A stretch of 38,602 nt of DNA from Candidatus Doudnabacteria bacterium. GTDB lineage: Bacteria > Patescibacteriota > Doudnabacteria > UBA920 > O2-02-FULL-48-8. Positions 29,324 to 36,967 of the stretch are shown piece after piece. The notes below the pieces were generated by a model. It was not told the DNA's origin. It did no database searches and was given only the letters and a program-made list of their open reading frames with translations. A program made the translations under genes and the position numbers. How positions within the stretch are numbered: the first letter of the stretch is position 1; every line of letters starts with the position of its first letter. Where the stretch lies: assembly GCA_016199215.1 (NCBI GenBank), contig JACQHB010000008.1, positions 1-38,602 of the forward strand, given 5' to 3'.

Positions 29324-31469
29324 TGAGGTTCTCCTCGTCCTCCTGGCTGGACATTCCGTAAACTTCTCTGGGTTTTGCTCCTTCACCCGGGCCAACAATA
29401 CCTTTATCTTCCAGGATATCCAAAAGCCGCGCCGCCCTGGCATATCCGATCCTTAAACGCCTTTGGAGCAAAGAACTGGAAGCTTTCCCAGCAGCCCTCA
29501 CCACTCCAATTGCGTCGTTGACCAGATCGTCTTCATCATCGAATTGGTCATCAAATCCTCCAACGCTTGTGTTCCGATTCGGTTTTTCCAAAATCTCCTC
29601 GTTATAAACCACTTCGTCGCTCTGTTTTCGAATAAAATCCGTTACGCGCTTAATTTCTTTTTCCGTAACGTAGGCGCCTTGCACTCTCTTAGGTTTGGGT
29701 AATTCCGCGGTAATATATAACATATCTCCGGAACCTAGCAGTTTTTCAGCTCCGCTAATATCAAGAATAGTCCGGGAATCCACCTGGCTTGCCACGGCAA
29801 AAGCGATTCGGGCAGTTATGTTCGCCTTGATCAAACCCGTAATTACGTCCACGGACGGACGTTGAGTTGCCACAACCAAATGGATCCCTACCGCTCTGGC
29901 CATTTGAGCAAGCCGGACAATCGTTGCCTCAACCTCATTTTGAGCCAGGCTCATAAGATCAGCCAACTCATCAACTACGACGATAATATAAGGAAGCCTA
30001 ATCAAAGCAGCCTGATTATATTCCGCGATGTTCCGCTTATGGACTTCTGATAAAAGCTTATATCTGCGGTCCATTTCCGCCACGGTCCACTTCAACGCGT
30101 TAACCGCCTTCTGATGATCAGTAATTACCGGGGTTAAAAGATGGGGCAGCCCATTATACAAAGACAGCTCAACGCGTTTTGGGTCGATCACAATCAACTT
30201 TATTTCCGATGGGGTTGCGCGGTATAAAAAACTAATCAGCAAAGAATTAATGCAAACTGATTTGCCGGTTCCAGTAGCGCCAGCGATCAACAAATGCGGC
30301 ATTCGGGACAGATCCGAAATCATAGGGTGTCCGGCAACATCACGGCCAAGCGTAAACGTCAATTTAGACGGATGCTCATTAAAGATATTGCTGCCAATAA
30401 TTTCTCTGATTCGGACGTTCGCGGAAGACTTGTTTGGAATTTCAACGCCAACCAAAGCCTTGCCCGGGATCGGCAGCTCCATCCTGATTGAATGAGCGGC
30501 CAAAGCCAAGGCCAGATCATTCTGCAGCGCCGCGATTTGAGAAAGCTTCACCCCGACTGCCGGCCGAAGCGTATATTGGGTTACGGTTGGGCCGACGTTG
30601 ACCTCCCCCATCTCAACTTCGATTCCAAAATCGTTCAGGGTTTTTTGGATTATCGCGACATTGGCTTCGATATTGCCAGAATCAACCCTGGTTTTTGATT
30701 CATCCAAAAGGTCCAAAGAAGGAAATTTCCAATCTTTATCTTCAACCTTGGCGATTTGCAGCTTTTTGCTGGACGGCTTCAGTTCCGGAAAATTATTGAT
30801 AACAGGTTCAAGCGGGTCGCGAGTAACCGCCTTGTTTAACTCACTGATGGGTTCCCGGCTAAATCCTTCAGGAACCCCGCTGTTTATCCTCAAGGAATTA
30901 TTTTTTCTGGCCAGTTCTTTCGGTTTTCTCCGGAACAAATCAAGAATGGAAAAATTAAAAGTTACGATAAATGAGATCAAAATTCCGGCAATCATCACTA
31001 CTAGAGTCGCGGCAAAACCCATGACATGCATCAGCGGATAAGAAATTAACAGGCCCAAATATCCCCCGCCAGTTCCCTGCTGAACCATGTCGAAAGCCGT
31101 ATTTAAGTCTTTCCGAATTACCAAAAGGTGCAGGAAATTTGTAAGGGAAAGCATCAAAAGAACGCCGCCAACATAAGCATGCGTGGAAACAGTGTTTTTT
31201 TCTTCATCCTTTGGCTGGCGCAACAGCGCCGCGGCAACCAAAAGGAAAATCGCGGGTACGCCGAAAGCCATCCAGCCAAAAGCCAAGCGTAAAATTTTAT
31301 TCAGGATAGTCCCAAAAGAACCCGCGGAACCAATTAAGCCTAAAATTATCAAAACCGCCAATACGCAAAAAAGAACCACGGCTACGCCCCTGCGGGCATC
31401 AGTTTTTAAGTTAAGCTGTGGTCTCTTAAAATTCGCGTCCCAATCTTGGTCTTGATTTTTTTTTGCCAT
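29316..31469 (-). CDS. ftsK: DNA translocase FtsK
   Basis: 717 aa. It pumps DNA toward the dif region at division. Four membrane helices at ~28-48, 62-84, 98-118 and 136-176 form the anchor; the linker is short. The motor domain has Walker A GATGTGKS at 397-404, Walker B ending VVVDELADLM, and ATQRPSVDVITGLIKAN. The C-terminal gamma winged helix reads SSLLQRRLRIGYARAARLLDILEDKGIVGP, so orientation sensing is probably kept. It lies 46 nt after nrnA on the same strand and overlaps the RodZ-like gene by 8 nt. Confidence 0.95.
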   Translation of the reverse strand: MAKKNQDQDWDANFKRPQLNLKTDARRGVAVVLFCVLAVLIILGLIGSAGSFGTILNKILRLAFGWMAFGVPAIFLLVAAALLRQPKDEEKNTVSTHAYVGGVLLMLSLTNFLHLLVIRKDLNTAFDMVQQGTGGGYLGLLISYPLMHVMGFAATLVVMIAGILISFIVTFNFSILDLFRRKPKELARKNNSLRINSGVPEGFSREPISELNKAVTRDPLEPVINNFPELKPSSKKLQIAKVEDKDWKFPSLDLLDESKTRVDSGNIEANVAIIQKTLNDFGIEVEMGEVNVGPTVTQYTLRPAVGVKLSQIAALQNDLALALAAHSIRMELPIPGKALVGVEIPNKSSANVRIREIIGSNIFNEHPSKLTFTLGRDVAGHPMISDLSRMPHLLIAGATGTGKSVCINSLLISFLYRATPSEIKLIVIDPKRVELSLYNGLPHLLTPVITDHQKAVNALKWTVAEMDRRYKLLSEVHKRNIAEYNQAALIRLPYIIVVVDELADLMSLAQNEVEATIVRLAQMARAVGIHLVVATQRPSVDVITGLIKANITARIAFAVASQVDSRTILDISGAEKLLGSGDMLYITAELPKPKRVQGAYVTEKEIKRVTDFIRKQSDEVVYNEEILEKPNRNTSVGGFDDQFDDEDDLVNDAIGVVRAAGKASSSLLQRRLRIGYARAARLLDILEDKGIVGPGEGAKPREVYGMSSQEDEENLNE

Positions 31470-31515
31470 GCCAGTAGTGAAAATTTGATGTCTGTGGCGT
31501 CATTCTACCATATTC

Positions 31516-32472
31516 TCACACGATCTTCCAAACATCATTATCCCGAACTAGTTTCCCTTTAACCTTGAACCCGGAAGCTAATTTATGGCCGCCGCCGCCA
31601 AGTGTTTTGGCGATTTTTGAAACATCGACGCCCTTATGATTTTCTGACCTCAAGCTTCCTTTTACCACATCGCCATCCTGACGAAGCAATAAAGCGAATT
31701 TGGCCTGGGGAATATTGTTAAGCATTTCAACAAAACCTTCCAAATCGTCAGCCGAAGCATCGGCATTTTTGAAGTCTTCTTCTGAAAGTACCGCGAAAAC
31801 CATTTTCTTTTCCGGGTCAAACCTGGTGTTCTCAAGCCCCTTGGCCCAAGCTCTGACCGTGGCTGGCTTCCGCTTGGCCATAGTGCTTTGCGCGATTTTT
31901 TCGATCCTGGCCCCCTTCTTCATCAAAGCAGCGGCGGTTTCTAACGCCCGCGCGGAAGTATTGGCATGCTTAAACCCGCCCGTATCAGTAAAGATTCCAG
32001 TCAGCAAGCATGTGGCGATTGACTTATCAATATCAACTTCTTCAAACTTAAAAAAATTGTAAACTAATTCCGCTACCGCGGCGCTATCCGGATCTACAAC
32101 ATTGACCAGACCAAAATTGGAATTATCCGGATGATGATCAAAATTAATAATGGGGCAGGAAATCGCGGTCAATTCATCAAACCCTGTCCGATTAAGTTGG
32201 TTACAGCCAAAAGTTATAACCAGGTCATAATTCTTATCTTCAAATCGCGCGGAAACATCCTCAGTCCCGGGCAGAAAATAGAGATTCTCCGGCACCCCTC
32301 CAATAATCCCGATGGTTAATTGCTTGCCTAGCCTGGCCAGGACAAATTTAACCGCGAGCAAACTTCCCAAATCATCGCCATCAGTTCCCTCGTGAGTCGT
32401 CAAAAAAATATTCTTTGATTTTTTTATCAAATCCCAGGCTTTTTGGAAATTCAATTTAATGCTCCGGCTCAT
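31516..32472 (-). CDS. nrnA: DHH-family oligoribonuclease / pAp phosphatase (NrnA type)
   Basis: 318 aa. NrnA-type enzymes degrade nanoRNA and 3'-phosphoadenosine-5'-phosphate. Motif HEGTDGDDLGSLLAV is at 27-41, DHH at 112-114 (INFDHHPDNS), TGIFTDTGGFKHANTS in the middle, and the DHHA1 motif GGGGHKLASG at ~292. It overlaps rbfA by 17 nt, the start codon lying inside the rbfA end, so the two are coupled. The infB-rbfA-nrnA order is common in bacteria and supports the call. Confidence 0.93.
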   Translation of the reverse strand: MSRSIKLNFQKAWDLIKKSKNIFLTTHEGTDGDDLGSLLAVKFVLARLGKQLTIGIIGGVPENLYFLPGTEDVSARFEDKNYDLVITFGCNQLNRTGFDELTAISCPIINFDHHPDNSNFGLVNVVDPDSAAVAELVYNFFKFEEVDIDKSIATCLLTGIFTDTGGFKHANTSARALETAAALMKKGARIEKIAQSTMAKRKPATVRAWAKGLENTRFDPEKKMVFAVLSEEDFKNADASADDLEGFVEMLNNIPQAKFALLLRQDGDVVKGSLRSENHKGVDVSKIAKTLGGGGHKLASGFKVKGKLVRDNDVWKIV

Positions 32473-32797
32473 CTTCTTTGGTTTCTCTTAAAAGTTTATT
32501 AATATGGGAAGCATATTCTTCCGACTTATCAATCACAAAGCTTATTCTCGGCACTATTCTCATCTTGAGTTTACGAATCAATTCCCCCTGCATTTCATAA
32601 ATATGTTCTTGCAGGATTTCAAGAATCCGTTTTTCATCCTTATTATCCAGCACCGTAATCCCAATTTTCCCAAGTTTCAAATCCGGCGTAACTTCAACTT
32701 TGCTAATTGTAGTCAGCGCGGGAAGCTCCAACTTTGCGATCATCTGCCCGAGCTCCTGTTGAATTAAGCTTGCGACTTGGTCAGTCCTCCGGCTCAT
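32456..32797 (-). CDS. rbfA: Ribosome-binding factor A
   Basis: 113 aa from the ATG at 32797; the longer frame would read back through infB. It is a KH-type cold-adaptation factor for 30S maturation. MSRRTDQVASLIQQELGQMI opens it, then SKVEVTPDLKLGKIGITVL, EHIYEMQGELIRKLKMRIVP and ISFVIDKSEEYASHINKLL. It starts one base after the infB stop (TGACATG) and ends inside the nrnA start. Normal family length (110-130 aa). Confidence 0.94.
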   Translation of the reverse strand: MSRRTDQVASLIQQELGQMIAKLELPALTTISKVEVTPDLKLGKIGITVLDNKDEKRILEILQEHIYEMQGELIRKLKMRIVPRISFVIDKSEEYASHINKLLRETKEDEPEH

Positions 32798-32798
32798 G

Positions 32799-34718
32799 TC
32801 AAAGCGTCCTCTTTTTAATGCTTTCTTCAAACAGCCGCAGAATATCCCCGTCCGAAATCTTAACGTCGGTCTTAATACTGACTCCGAATTCGAATCCCTG
32901 AAGCACTTCCTTGACTTTTGCCTTATTTTGCTGCAGTTCAAGAATTTGCCCCCGACCCAAAATCTGGTCTAAACGCTTAATTTCAACAAGCGCCGAATCT
33001 TTTATCTTGCCTTCGATAACAGATCCGCCGACAATCATCCGGTCTTTTTCGCTCCGAAACACGGCCAAAATTTTTGCCGATCCAATCTCGGTCCTGACCA
33101 CTTCCGGAGTCATCATATCGACAATTTGCTTGGTTAAATCTTCCACCAATTCATAAATAATGTCATAAAGACTGATGCTGACCTGTTTTGTTTGAGCAAG
33201 CTTAACAGCTTGCGGATTCAATTTGGTATGAAATCCGAGGATTGTTGCTTTTGCCGCCTGAGCCCGCAAAATATCATTTTCATTTATTTCCCCTACCCCT
33301 TCCTCAATAATATTCAATTTCACTTCCGCGTTCTTGAGTTTGTTCAATGCCTCATTGATTGCCTCAAGACTGCCGGCAACATCAACTTTAATAATCAAAT
33401 TCAGGTCTTTGCCCTCCAAACGAAGTTTCCCCACCGCCCGCATCCGTTTTGCCCGTTCTGATTTAAGGACTTGGGTTGCTTGGGTTTTTGCCTGGTCTAA
33501 ATCCTGATAAGTCTTTAAGGTGTCCCCCGCATCAGGAACCTCTGAAAGTCCAGTTATCTGGACTGGAGTTGCGGGGCCCGCGGTCTTTATCTTGTTTCCT
33601 TTCGCGTCAATCATAACCCTAATTTTGCCATAAGCCCTGCCAACCGCGATTTGGTCCGAAAGGTTGAGGGTTCCGTTTTGAATCAATACAGTGGCCACAG
33701 GGCCCAAAGTCTTTGAGACATTTGATTCAATCACTGTTGCCAGGGTTTGTCCTTTGGGGTTTGCTACCAGATCCAGGACTTCGGCCTGCAATAGGATGAG
33801 ATCAAGCAGCTCTTCGACTCCAAGGCCAGTTGTTGCCGAGATTTTGGCTATCGGAACTTTCCCTCCCCATTCTTCAATCAAAACACCGTATTCAGAAAGC
33901 TCGCGTTTAATCCTTTCGACATTAGCGTCTGGTTTGTCGATTTTATTAATCGCAATTATCAAAGGAGTTTCCGTAATCTTGGCTCGATTGATCACTTCAA
34001 TGGTTTGGGGTTTCACGCCGTCATCAGCGGCCACAACCAAAACTATGATATCAGTAACGTTTGCACCCCTTGCCCGCATCGCCGCAAATGCTTCATGGCC
34101 AGGAGTATCAAGGAAAGTTATAAGTTTTCCATTTTTATTCACCTGATACGCGCCAATATGTTGAGTGATCCTGCCGGCTTCCGTCTCAACAACTTTGGTT
34201 TTCCTAATCGTATCCAAAAGCGTAGTTTTTCCATGATCCACATGGCCCATAATCGCAACTACAGGAGGACGGGCAACAAAATCTGCGGGAGCTTGGGCAA
34301 GCTCTCCGCTTATTACTTCCTCCACATACCCCAACCCCAGTCTTAAACCTGTTTGGGGAGTTTCGGACACATTAAAGCCAAGATCAGCGGCCACAATCGC
34401 GGCCGTGTCATAATCGATCTCTTCATTAATCGTTGCCATCACTCCGTTTTGGATCAGCTGCTTAATCACCGTGGTTACATCAAGTCCCAATGTTTGGGCC
34501 AATTCCTTCACGGTAAGAACCTTTGGCAGAGAGATATCCTTATTTTTTACCGCCTGCTCTGTCTTTGGTTTTTGGCTGAAGGCCGCCAGGACCTGCTTGG
34601 CAATTTGGTTATCAATTTTATTTGCTCTGGGGCTAATCCTAAAACCCGCGGCATTCATCTTAAACCGCAGTTGCGAAACAGGAATATTGAGTTGTCGGGA
34701 AAGACTGGAAATATCCAT
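32799..34718 (-). CDS. infB: Translation initiation factor IF-2
   Basis: 639 aa, short for IF-2 because the N-terminal repeats are reduced to one IF2-N domain (about 1-115). GTPase motifs: GHVDHGKT (158-165), DTPGHEAF and NKID. Domains II to IV follow, with the C-terminal fMet-tRNA-binding part near the end (GQILELQQNKAKVKEVLQGFEFG). It initiates translation by placing fMet-tRNA on the 30S subunit. A likely promoter (TTGATT-N17-CATAAT, 34773-34745) gives a ~20-nt leader. The 3' neighbours rbfA and nrnA share the unit. Confidence 0.96.
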   Translation of the reverse strand: MDISSLSRQLNIPVSQLRFKMNAAGFRISPRANKIDNQIAKQVLAAFSQKPKTEQAVKNKDISLPKVLTVKELAQTLGLDVTTVIKQLIQNGVMATINEEIDYDTAAIVAADLGFNVSETPQTGLRLGLGYVEEVISGELAQAPADFVARPPVVAIMGHVDHGKTTLLDTIRKTKVVETEAGRITQHIGAYQVNKNGKLITFLDTPGHEAFAAMRARGANVTDIIVLVVAADDGVKPQTIEVINRAKITETPLIIAINKIDKPDANVERIKRELSEYGVLIEEWGGKVPIAKISATTGLGVEELLDLILLQAEVLDLVANPKGQTLATVIESNVSKTLGPVATVLIQNGTLNLSDQIAVGRAYGKIRVMIDAKGNKIKTAGPATPVQITGLSEVPDAGDTLKTYQDLDQAKTQATQVLKSERAKRMRAVGKLRLEGKDLNLIIKVDVAGSLEAINEALNKLKNAEVKLNIIEEGVGEINENDILRAQAAKATILGFHTKLNPQAVKLAQTKQVSISLYDIIYELVEDLTKQIVDMMTPEVVRTEIGSAKILAVFRSEKDRMIVGGSVIEGKIKDSALVEIKRLDQILGRGQILELQQNKAKVKEVLQGFEFGVSIKTDVKISDGDILRLFEESIKKRTL

Positions 34719-34744
34719 TGGAGCACTTTCTTAATGACAAACTA

Positions 34745-34773
34745 TTATGACAAAAATCCGAAGAAGAATCAAG
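34745..34773 (-). promoter_or_regulatory. Promoter of infB-rbfA-nrnA
   Basis: TTGATT (34773-34768), 17 nt, CATAAT (34750-34745), just beyond the stop of the TrmB-type gene at 34776. Confidence 0.5.
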
Positions 34774-34775
34774 GA

Positions 34776-35537
34776 TCACTTTTTCCCGGGCTCACTCGAC
34801 TGCTCCCACATATACCAGAACCATTTGCGATAACTTTCCGCTAAATCTTTGCTATGTAGAATAAAAAATACCGTATCATCAGAAATTTTTCCAATCGTCA
34901 ACCCTGTATATGTAATTACGTAATCCCCAAAGATATGAAGTAACGAATTTGTTGAATAATCTTTGGGCAAATATCGATATTCAAGCTTTGCTGGAAAACT
35001 TTCTGCAAAGCCGGGTTTTTGAATCTTCATCTCATAATCAAACAGCTGGTGGAATCTCAGGCTTTTTTTATTTGCTTCTTTAAAAAAAGCAATCCTTGAA
35101 CTCTCTAAACGAGGATCAAACCATCCTCCTTTTGCCCCTACAACATAAGCATCTTTTCCAATCCGAAGCATATCCCTCCAAATATTTTTTTGTCCTTCTA
35201 GACCCCTATAAATAAACGCTTCTTCTCGGGCCAGTCGTTGTCCGAATTTTTTCTTAAGCGCCGGCAATATCTCTTGAAGTTGGTTTTGCTTTTCTCCCAA
35301 AAGCTCGACGAGCTTATCAGGATCCACGGCATTATACCGATTTTCCTTCGACGAAATTATCTCAAAACACAATCCTTTATCAATTAGTCTTGCGATGGCA
35401 TCATAAGCGTTTCGGCGATGGATTTTTGCATTTATGGCAACCTGAGTTATCGAAGACTCCCCATGTTCCACCAGGGATTCATAAATTTTGCCTTCATTTG
35501 GGCTTAGACCCAAGCTTTCATAAACCGCTTGATTCAT
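34776..35537 (-). CDS. TrmB-family transcriptional regulator
   Basis: 253 aa. A winged helix occupies residues ~5-70: YESLGLSPNEGKIYESLVEH, ITQVAINAKIHRRNAYDAIA (recognition helix) and the wing GLCFEIISSKENRYNAVDPDKL. A linker coiled coil follows (VELLGEKQNQLQEILPALKK), then a phospholipase-D-like effector domain from ~105 on, as in archaeal/bacterial TrmB proteins that sense sugars. The ligand and targets are unknown; the adjacent genes are infB and a divergent cassette gene. It could control the cassette promoter 30 nt away on the opposite strand. Confidence 0.8.
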   Translation of the reverse strand: MNQAVYESLGLSPNEGKIYESLVEHGESSITQVAINAKIHRRNAYDAIARLIDKGLCFEIISSKENRYNAVDPDKLVELLGEKQNQLQEILPALKKKFGQRLAREEAFIYRGLEGQKNIWRDMLRIGKDAYVVGAKGGWFDPRLESSRIAFFKEANKKSLRFHQLFDYEMKIQKPGFAESFPAKLEYRYLPKDYSTNSLLHIFGDYVITYTGLTIGKISDDTVFFILHSKDLAESYRKWFWYMWEQSSEPGKK

Positions 35538-35567
35538 TGTGGTGTTGATTACTACCCTATGGTGGTC

Positions 35568-35596
35568 TTGGCCACTCTTAATCCATAATATATGCT
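35568..35596 (+). promoter_or_regulatory. Promoter of the 35.6-kb cassette
   Basis: TTGGCC (35568-35573), 17 nt, TATGCT (35591-35596). A leader of ~35 nt with a perfect AACAGTC/GACTGTT hairpin (35605-35623) leads to the site AAAGGAGG. Confidence 0.55.
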
Positions 35597-35604
35597 TCTT
35601 GGCT

Positions 35605-35623
35605 AACAGTCAACCCGACTGTT
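35605..35623 (+). promoter_or_regulatory. Leader hairpin before the cassette gene
   Basis: AACAGTC-AACCC-GACTGTT, a 7-bp perfect stem ending 4 nt before AAAGGAGG. It leaves the ribosome binding site free but would protect the 5' end. Confidence 0.5.
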
Positions 35624-35638
35624 GCTAAAGGAGGAATT

Positions 35639-36262
35639 ATGAAATCAATTGTCATAGCAATAGTCGCGGTTTTGTCCCCTAGCCTCATCGCGGCGCAGGA
35701 TTTCGACCCGCAAGTCCGTCTGCTCATGCACCATCATATCGTTGAGCCCACACACAAGTTCGGGGTCGCGACCTGGACCATCGTGCCTGACCTCACTGAC
35801 CGCAACCTAACTAGTCCCAATCAAAAACGCCTGCTGTTTGTGGCTGGTCTGCTGGTCCGCTACAACACGACCAATGACTACAACTGGCTCGAGATTATGC
35901 CAGGGGTCATGCTGGAAACCAACCCGGCCACGCGGGTAACCAAAACCCATCCCCTGCTTAACACCAGAGTATATCTTAAATGGCCAAAGGTCGATTTGTA
36001 TCTGGAGAACCACGTCTGGGATGATCGCCTGATATTCAGCGCTTTCGCTACTAGGCCATTCAAAATTGGGCAGTTAACCGGCCGCTTCGGAGGTGAAAGC
36101 GAAGCAATCGTTGGGCTTAAACCAGAAGTGGCAGATGTTTTCCTGATTGGACCCCGGCTAAGTCTACGCCTTAAACCATCCTGGCTGAACATAGCCAACG
36201 CGGTGTACCTGAACCAAGATGCAGAGTTGATTTGGCGGACCTACATCAAAATCGGCAAATAA
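35639..36262 (+). CDS. Secreted beta-rich hypothetical protein
   Basis: 207 aa, not recognised. A signal peptide (1-19, cut near IAA-QD) precedes a chain that alternates polar and hydrophobic residues in strand-like runs (WTIVPDLTD, RLLFVAGLLVRYN, WLEIMPGVMLET, VYLKWPKVDLYLENHVW, LSLRLKPSWLNIANAVYLN), with a basic/aromatic end. Such a pattern is seen in outer-membrane beta-barrels, but it is too short and unusual to claim. The ribosome binding site AAAGGAGG lies 7 nt before the ATG. More G+C than its neighbours (31 of 60 at 35701-35760) and opposed to them. Confidence 0.6.
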   Translation: MKSIVIAIVAVLSPSLIAAQDFDPQVRLLMHHHIVEPTHKFGVATWTIVPDLTDRNLTSPNQKRLLFVAGLLVRYNTTNDYNWLEIMPGVMLETNPATRVTKTHPLLNTRVYLKWPKVDLYLENHVWDDRLIFSAFATRPFKIGQLTGRFGGESEAIVGLKPEVADVFLIGPRLSLRLKPSWLNIANAVYLNQDAELIWRTYIKIGK

Positions 36263-36280
36263 TGAAGGATCAGGGGACCT

Positions 36281-36319
36281 GGAGCATGTCCTATAACCAA
36301 AACTGCTCCTTTTCCTTTT
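36281..36319 (+). terminator. Cassette terminator
   Basis: GGAGCA / TGCTCC (6 bp) with a 17-nt loop, followed by TTTTCCTTTT. Confidence 0.6.
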
Positions 36320-36322
36320 GCA

Positions 36323-36353
36323 GCAAAAAATCCGGCTTTACCGGATTTTTTGC
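36323..36353. terminator. hsp20 terminator (bidirectional)
   Basis: GCAAAAAATCCGG-CTTTA-CCGGATTTTTTGC, a 13-bp perfect stem with T runs on both sides. Confidence 0.85.
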
Positions 36354-36376
36354 TCTCTCGAGGTCTTAAACTTTTA

Positions 36377-36847
36377 TCAAACTCTGCTGCCAACTTTAAC
36401 CTTCTTGGCCTTGGCCTTGGCTGCTTTTGGCAGAATCACGGTCAATATCCCGTCCTTCAAATCAGCGGAGACATTCTCTATATCTACGTCCACTGGCAAA
36501 ACCACGGATCGGCTGAAACTTCCCCAATAACACTCCTGGTAAAAATAATCCGAAGCCTCTGCGTCAAAGTCCCTCTTCCGCTCACCCCGAATGGTGACCA
36601 TGTCATTGGCGATCGTGACATCAATGTCTTCCGGCTTTACTCCCGCTATAGTTGACTTGATGATCACGTTATCTTTCGTCTGATACATATCGATGGTCAA
36701 TTGTCCTTCGTATTCCGAAAGCCAATCTTCCGAATTCTGGGCTTGGTTAACGACTTCGTCTTGTTCCGTTTCTTCATCCTCCTCAACCTTTTGTTCAACC
36801 GCTTGCGTCCCCATTAACTTGTTGATTAAATTCTTGTCTTTAGCCAT
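36377..36847 (-). CDS. Small heat-shock protein, Hsp20/alpha-crystallin type
   Basis: 156 aa. It is an ATP-independent holdase. A Glu-rich, flexible N-terminus (VEQKVEEDEETEQDEVV) leads to the alpha-crystallin domain from ~55: DMYQTKDNVIIKSTIAGVKP, TIRGERKRDF, FSRSVVLPVDVD, and LKDGILTVILPK, ending with the usual A-x-x-x-x-V tail. Normal family length. The promoter TTGACA-N17-TACTAT is at 36900-36872. Its -35 box overlaps the end of the palindromic element next door. Confidence 0.93.
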   Translation of the reverse strand: MAKDKNLINKLMGTQAVEQKVEEDEETEQDEVVNQAQNSEDWLSEYEGQLTIDMYQTKDNVIIKSTIAGVKPEDIDVTIANDMVTIRGERKRDFDAEASDYFYQECYWGSFSRSVVLPVDVDIENVSADLKDGILTVILPKAAKAKAKKVKVGSRV

Positions 36848-36871
36848 ATATTTATAAGTTATCGTATTTAG

Positions 36872-36900
36872 ATAGTAAGGGAATAAGTTTCTAGTGTCAA
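36872..36900 (-). promoter_or_regulatory. hsp20 promoter; -35 from the element end
   Basis: TTGACA (36900-36895), 17 nt, TACTAT (36877-36872). The -35 box straddles the left end of the repeat at 36896-36967 (CGGGGTTGACA read outward). Confidence 0.65.
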
Positions 36901-36967
36901 CCCCGTTTAGAAGTAAGGCGCAAAGCGCCTGCCGATGCGTTTTTGCATCGGACTTCTAACGGGGTCA
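36896..36967. repeat. Palindromic repeat with ACCCCGTTAGAAGT ends
   Basis: Terminal inverted repeats (ACCCCGTTTAGAAGT left, ACTTCTAACGGGGT right) enclose two inner hairpins: AGGCGC-AAA-GCGCCT and CCGATGC-GTTTTT-GCATCGG. Folded, it is a three-way junction. The stop of the glycosyltransferase gene lies in the right arm and the hsp20 -35 in the left. It resembles a MITE or REP element. Confidence 0.75.
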
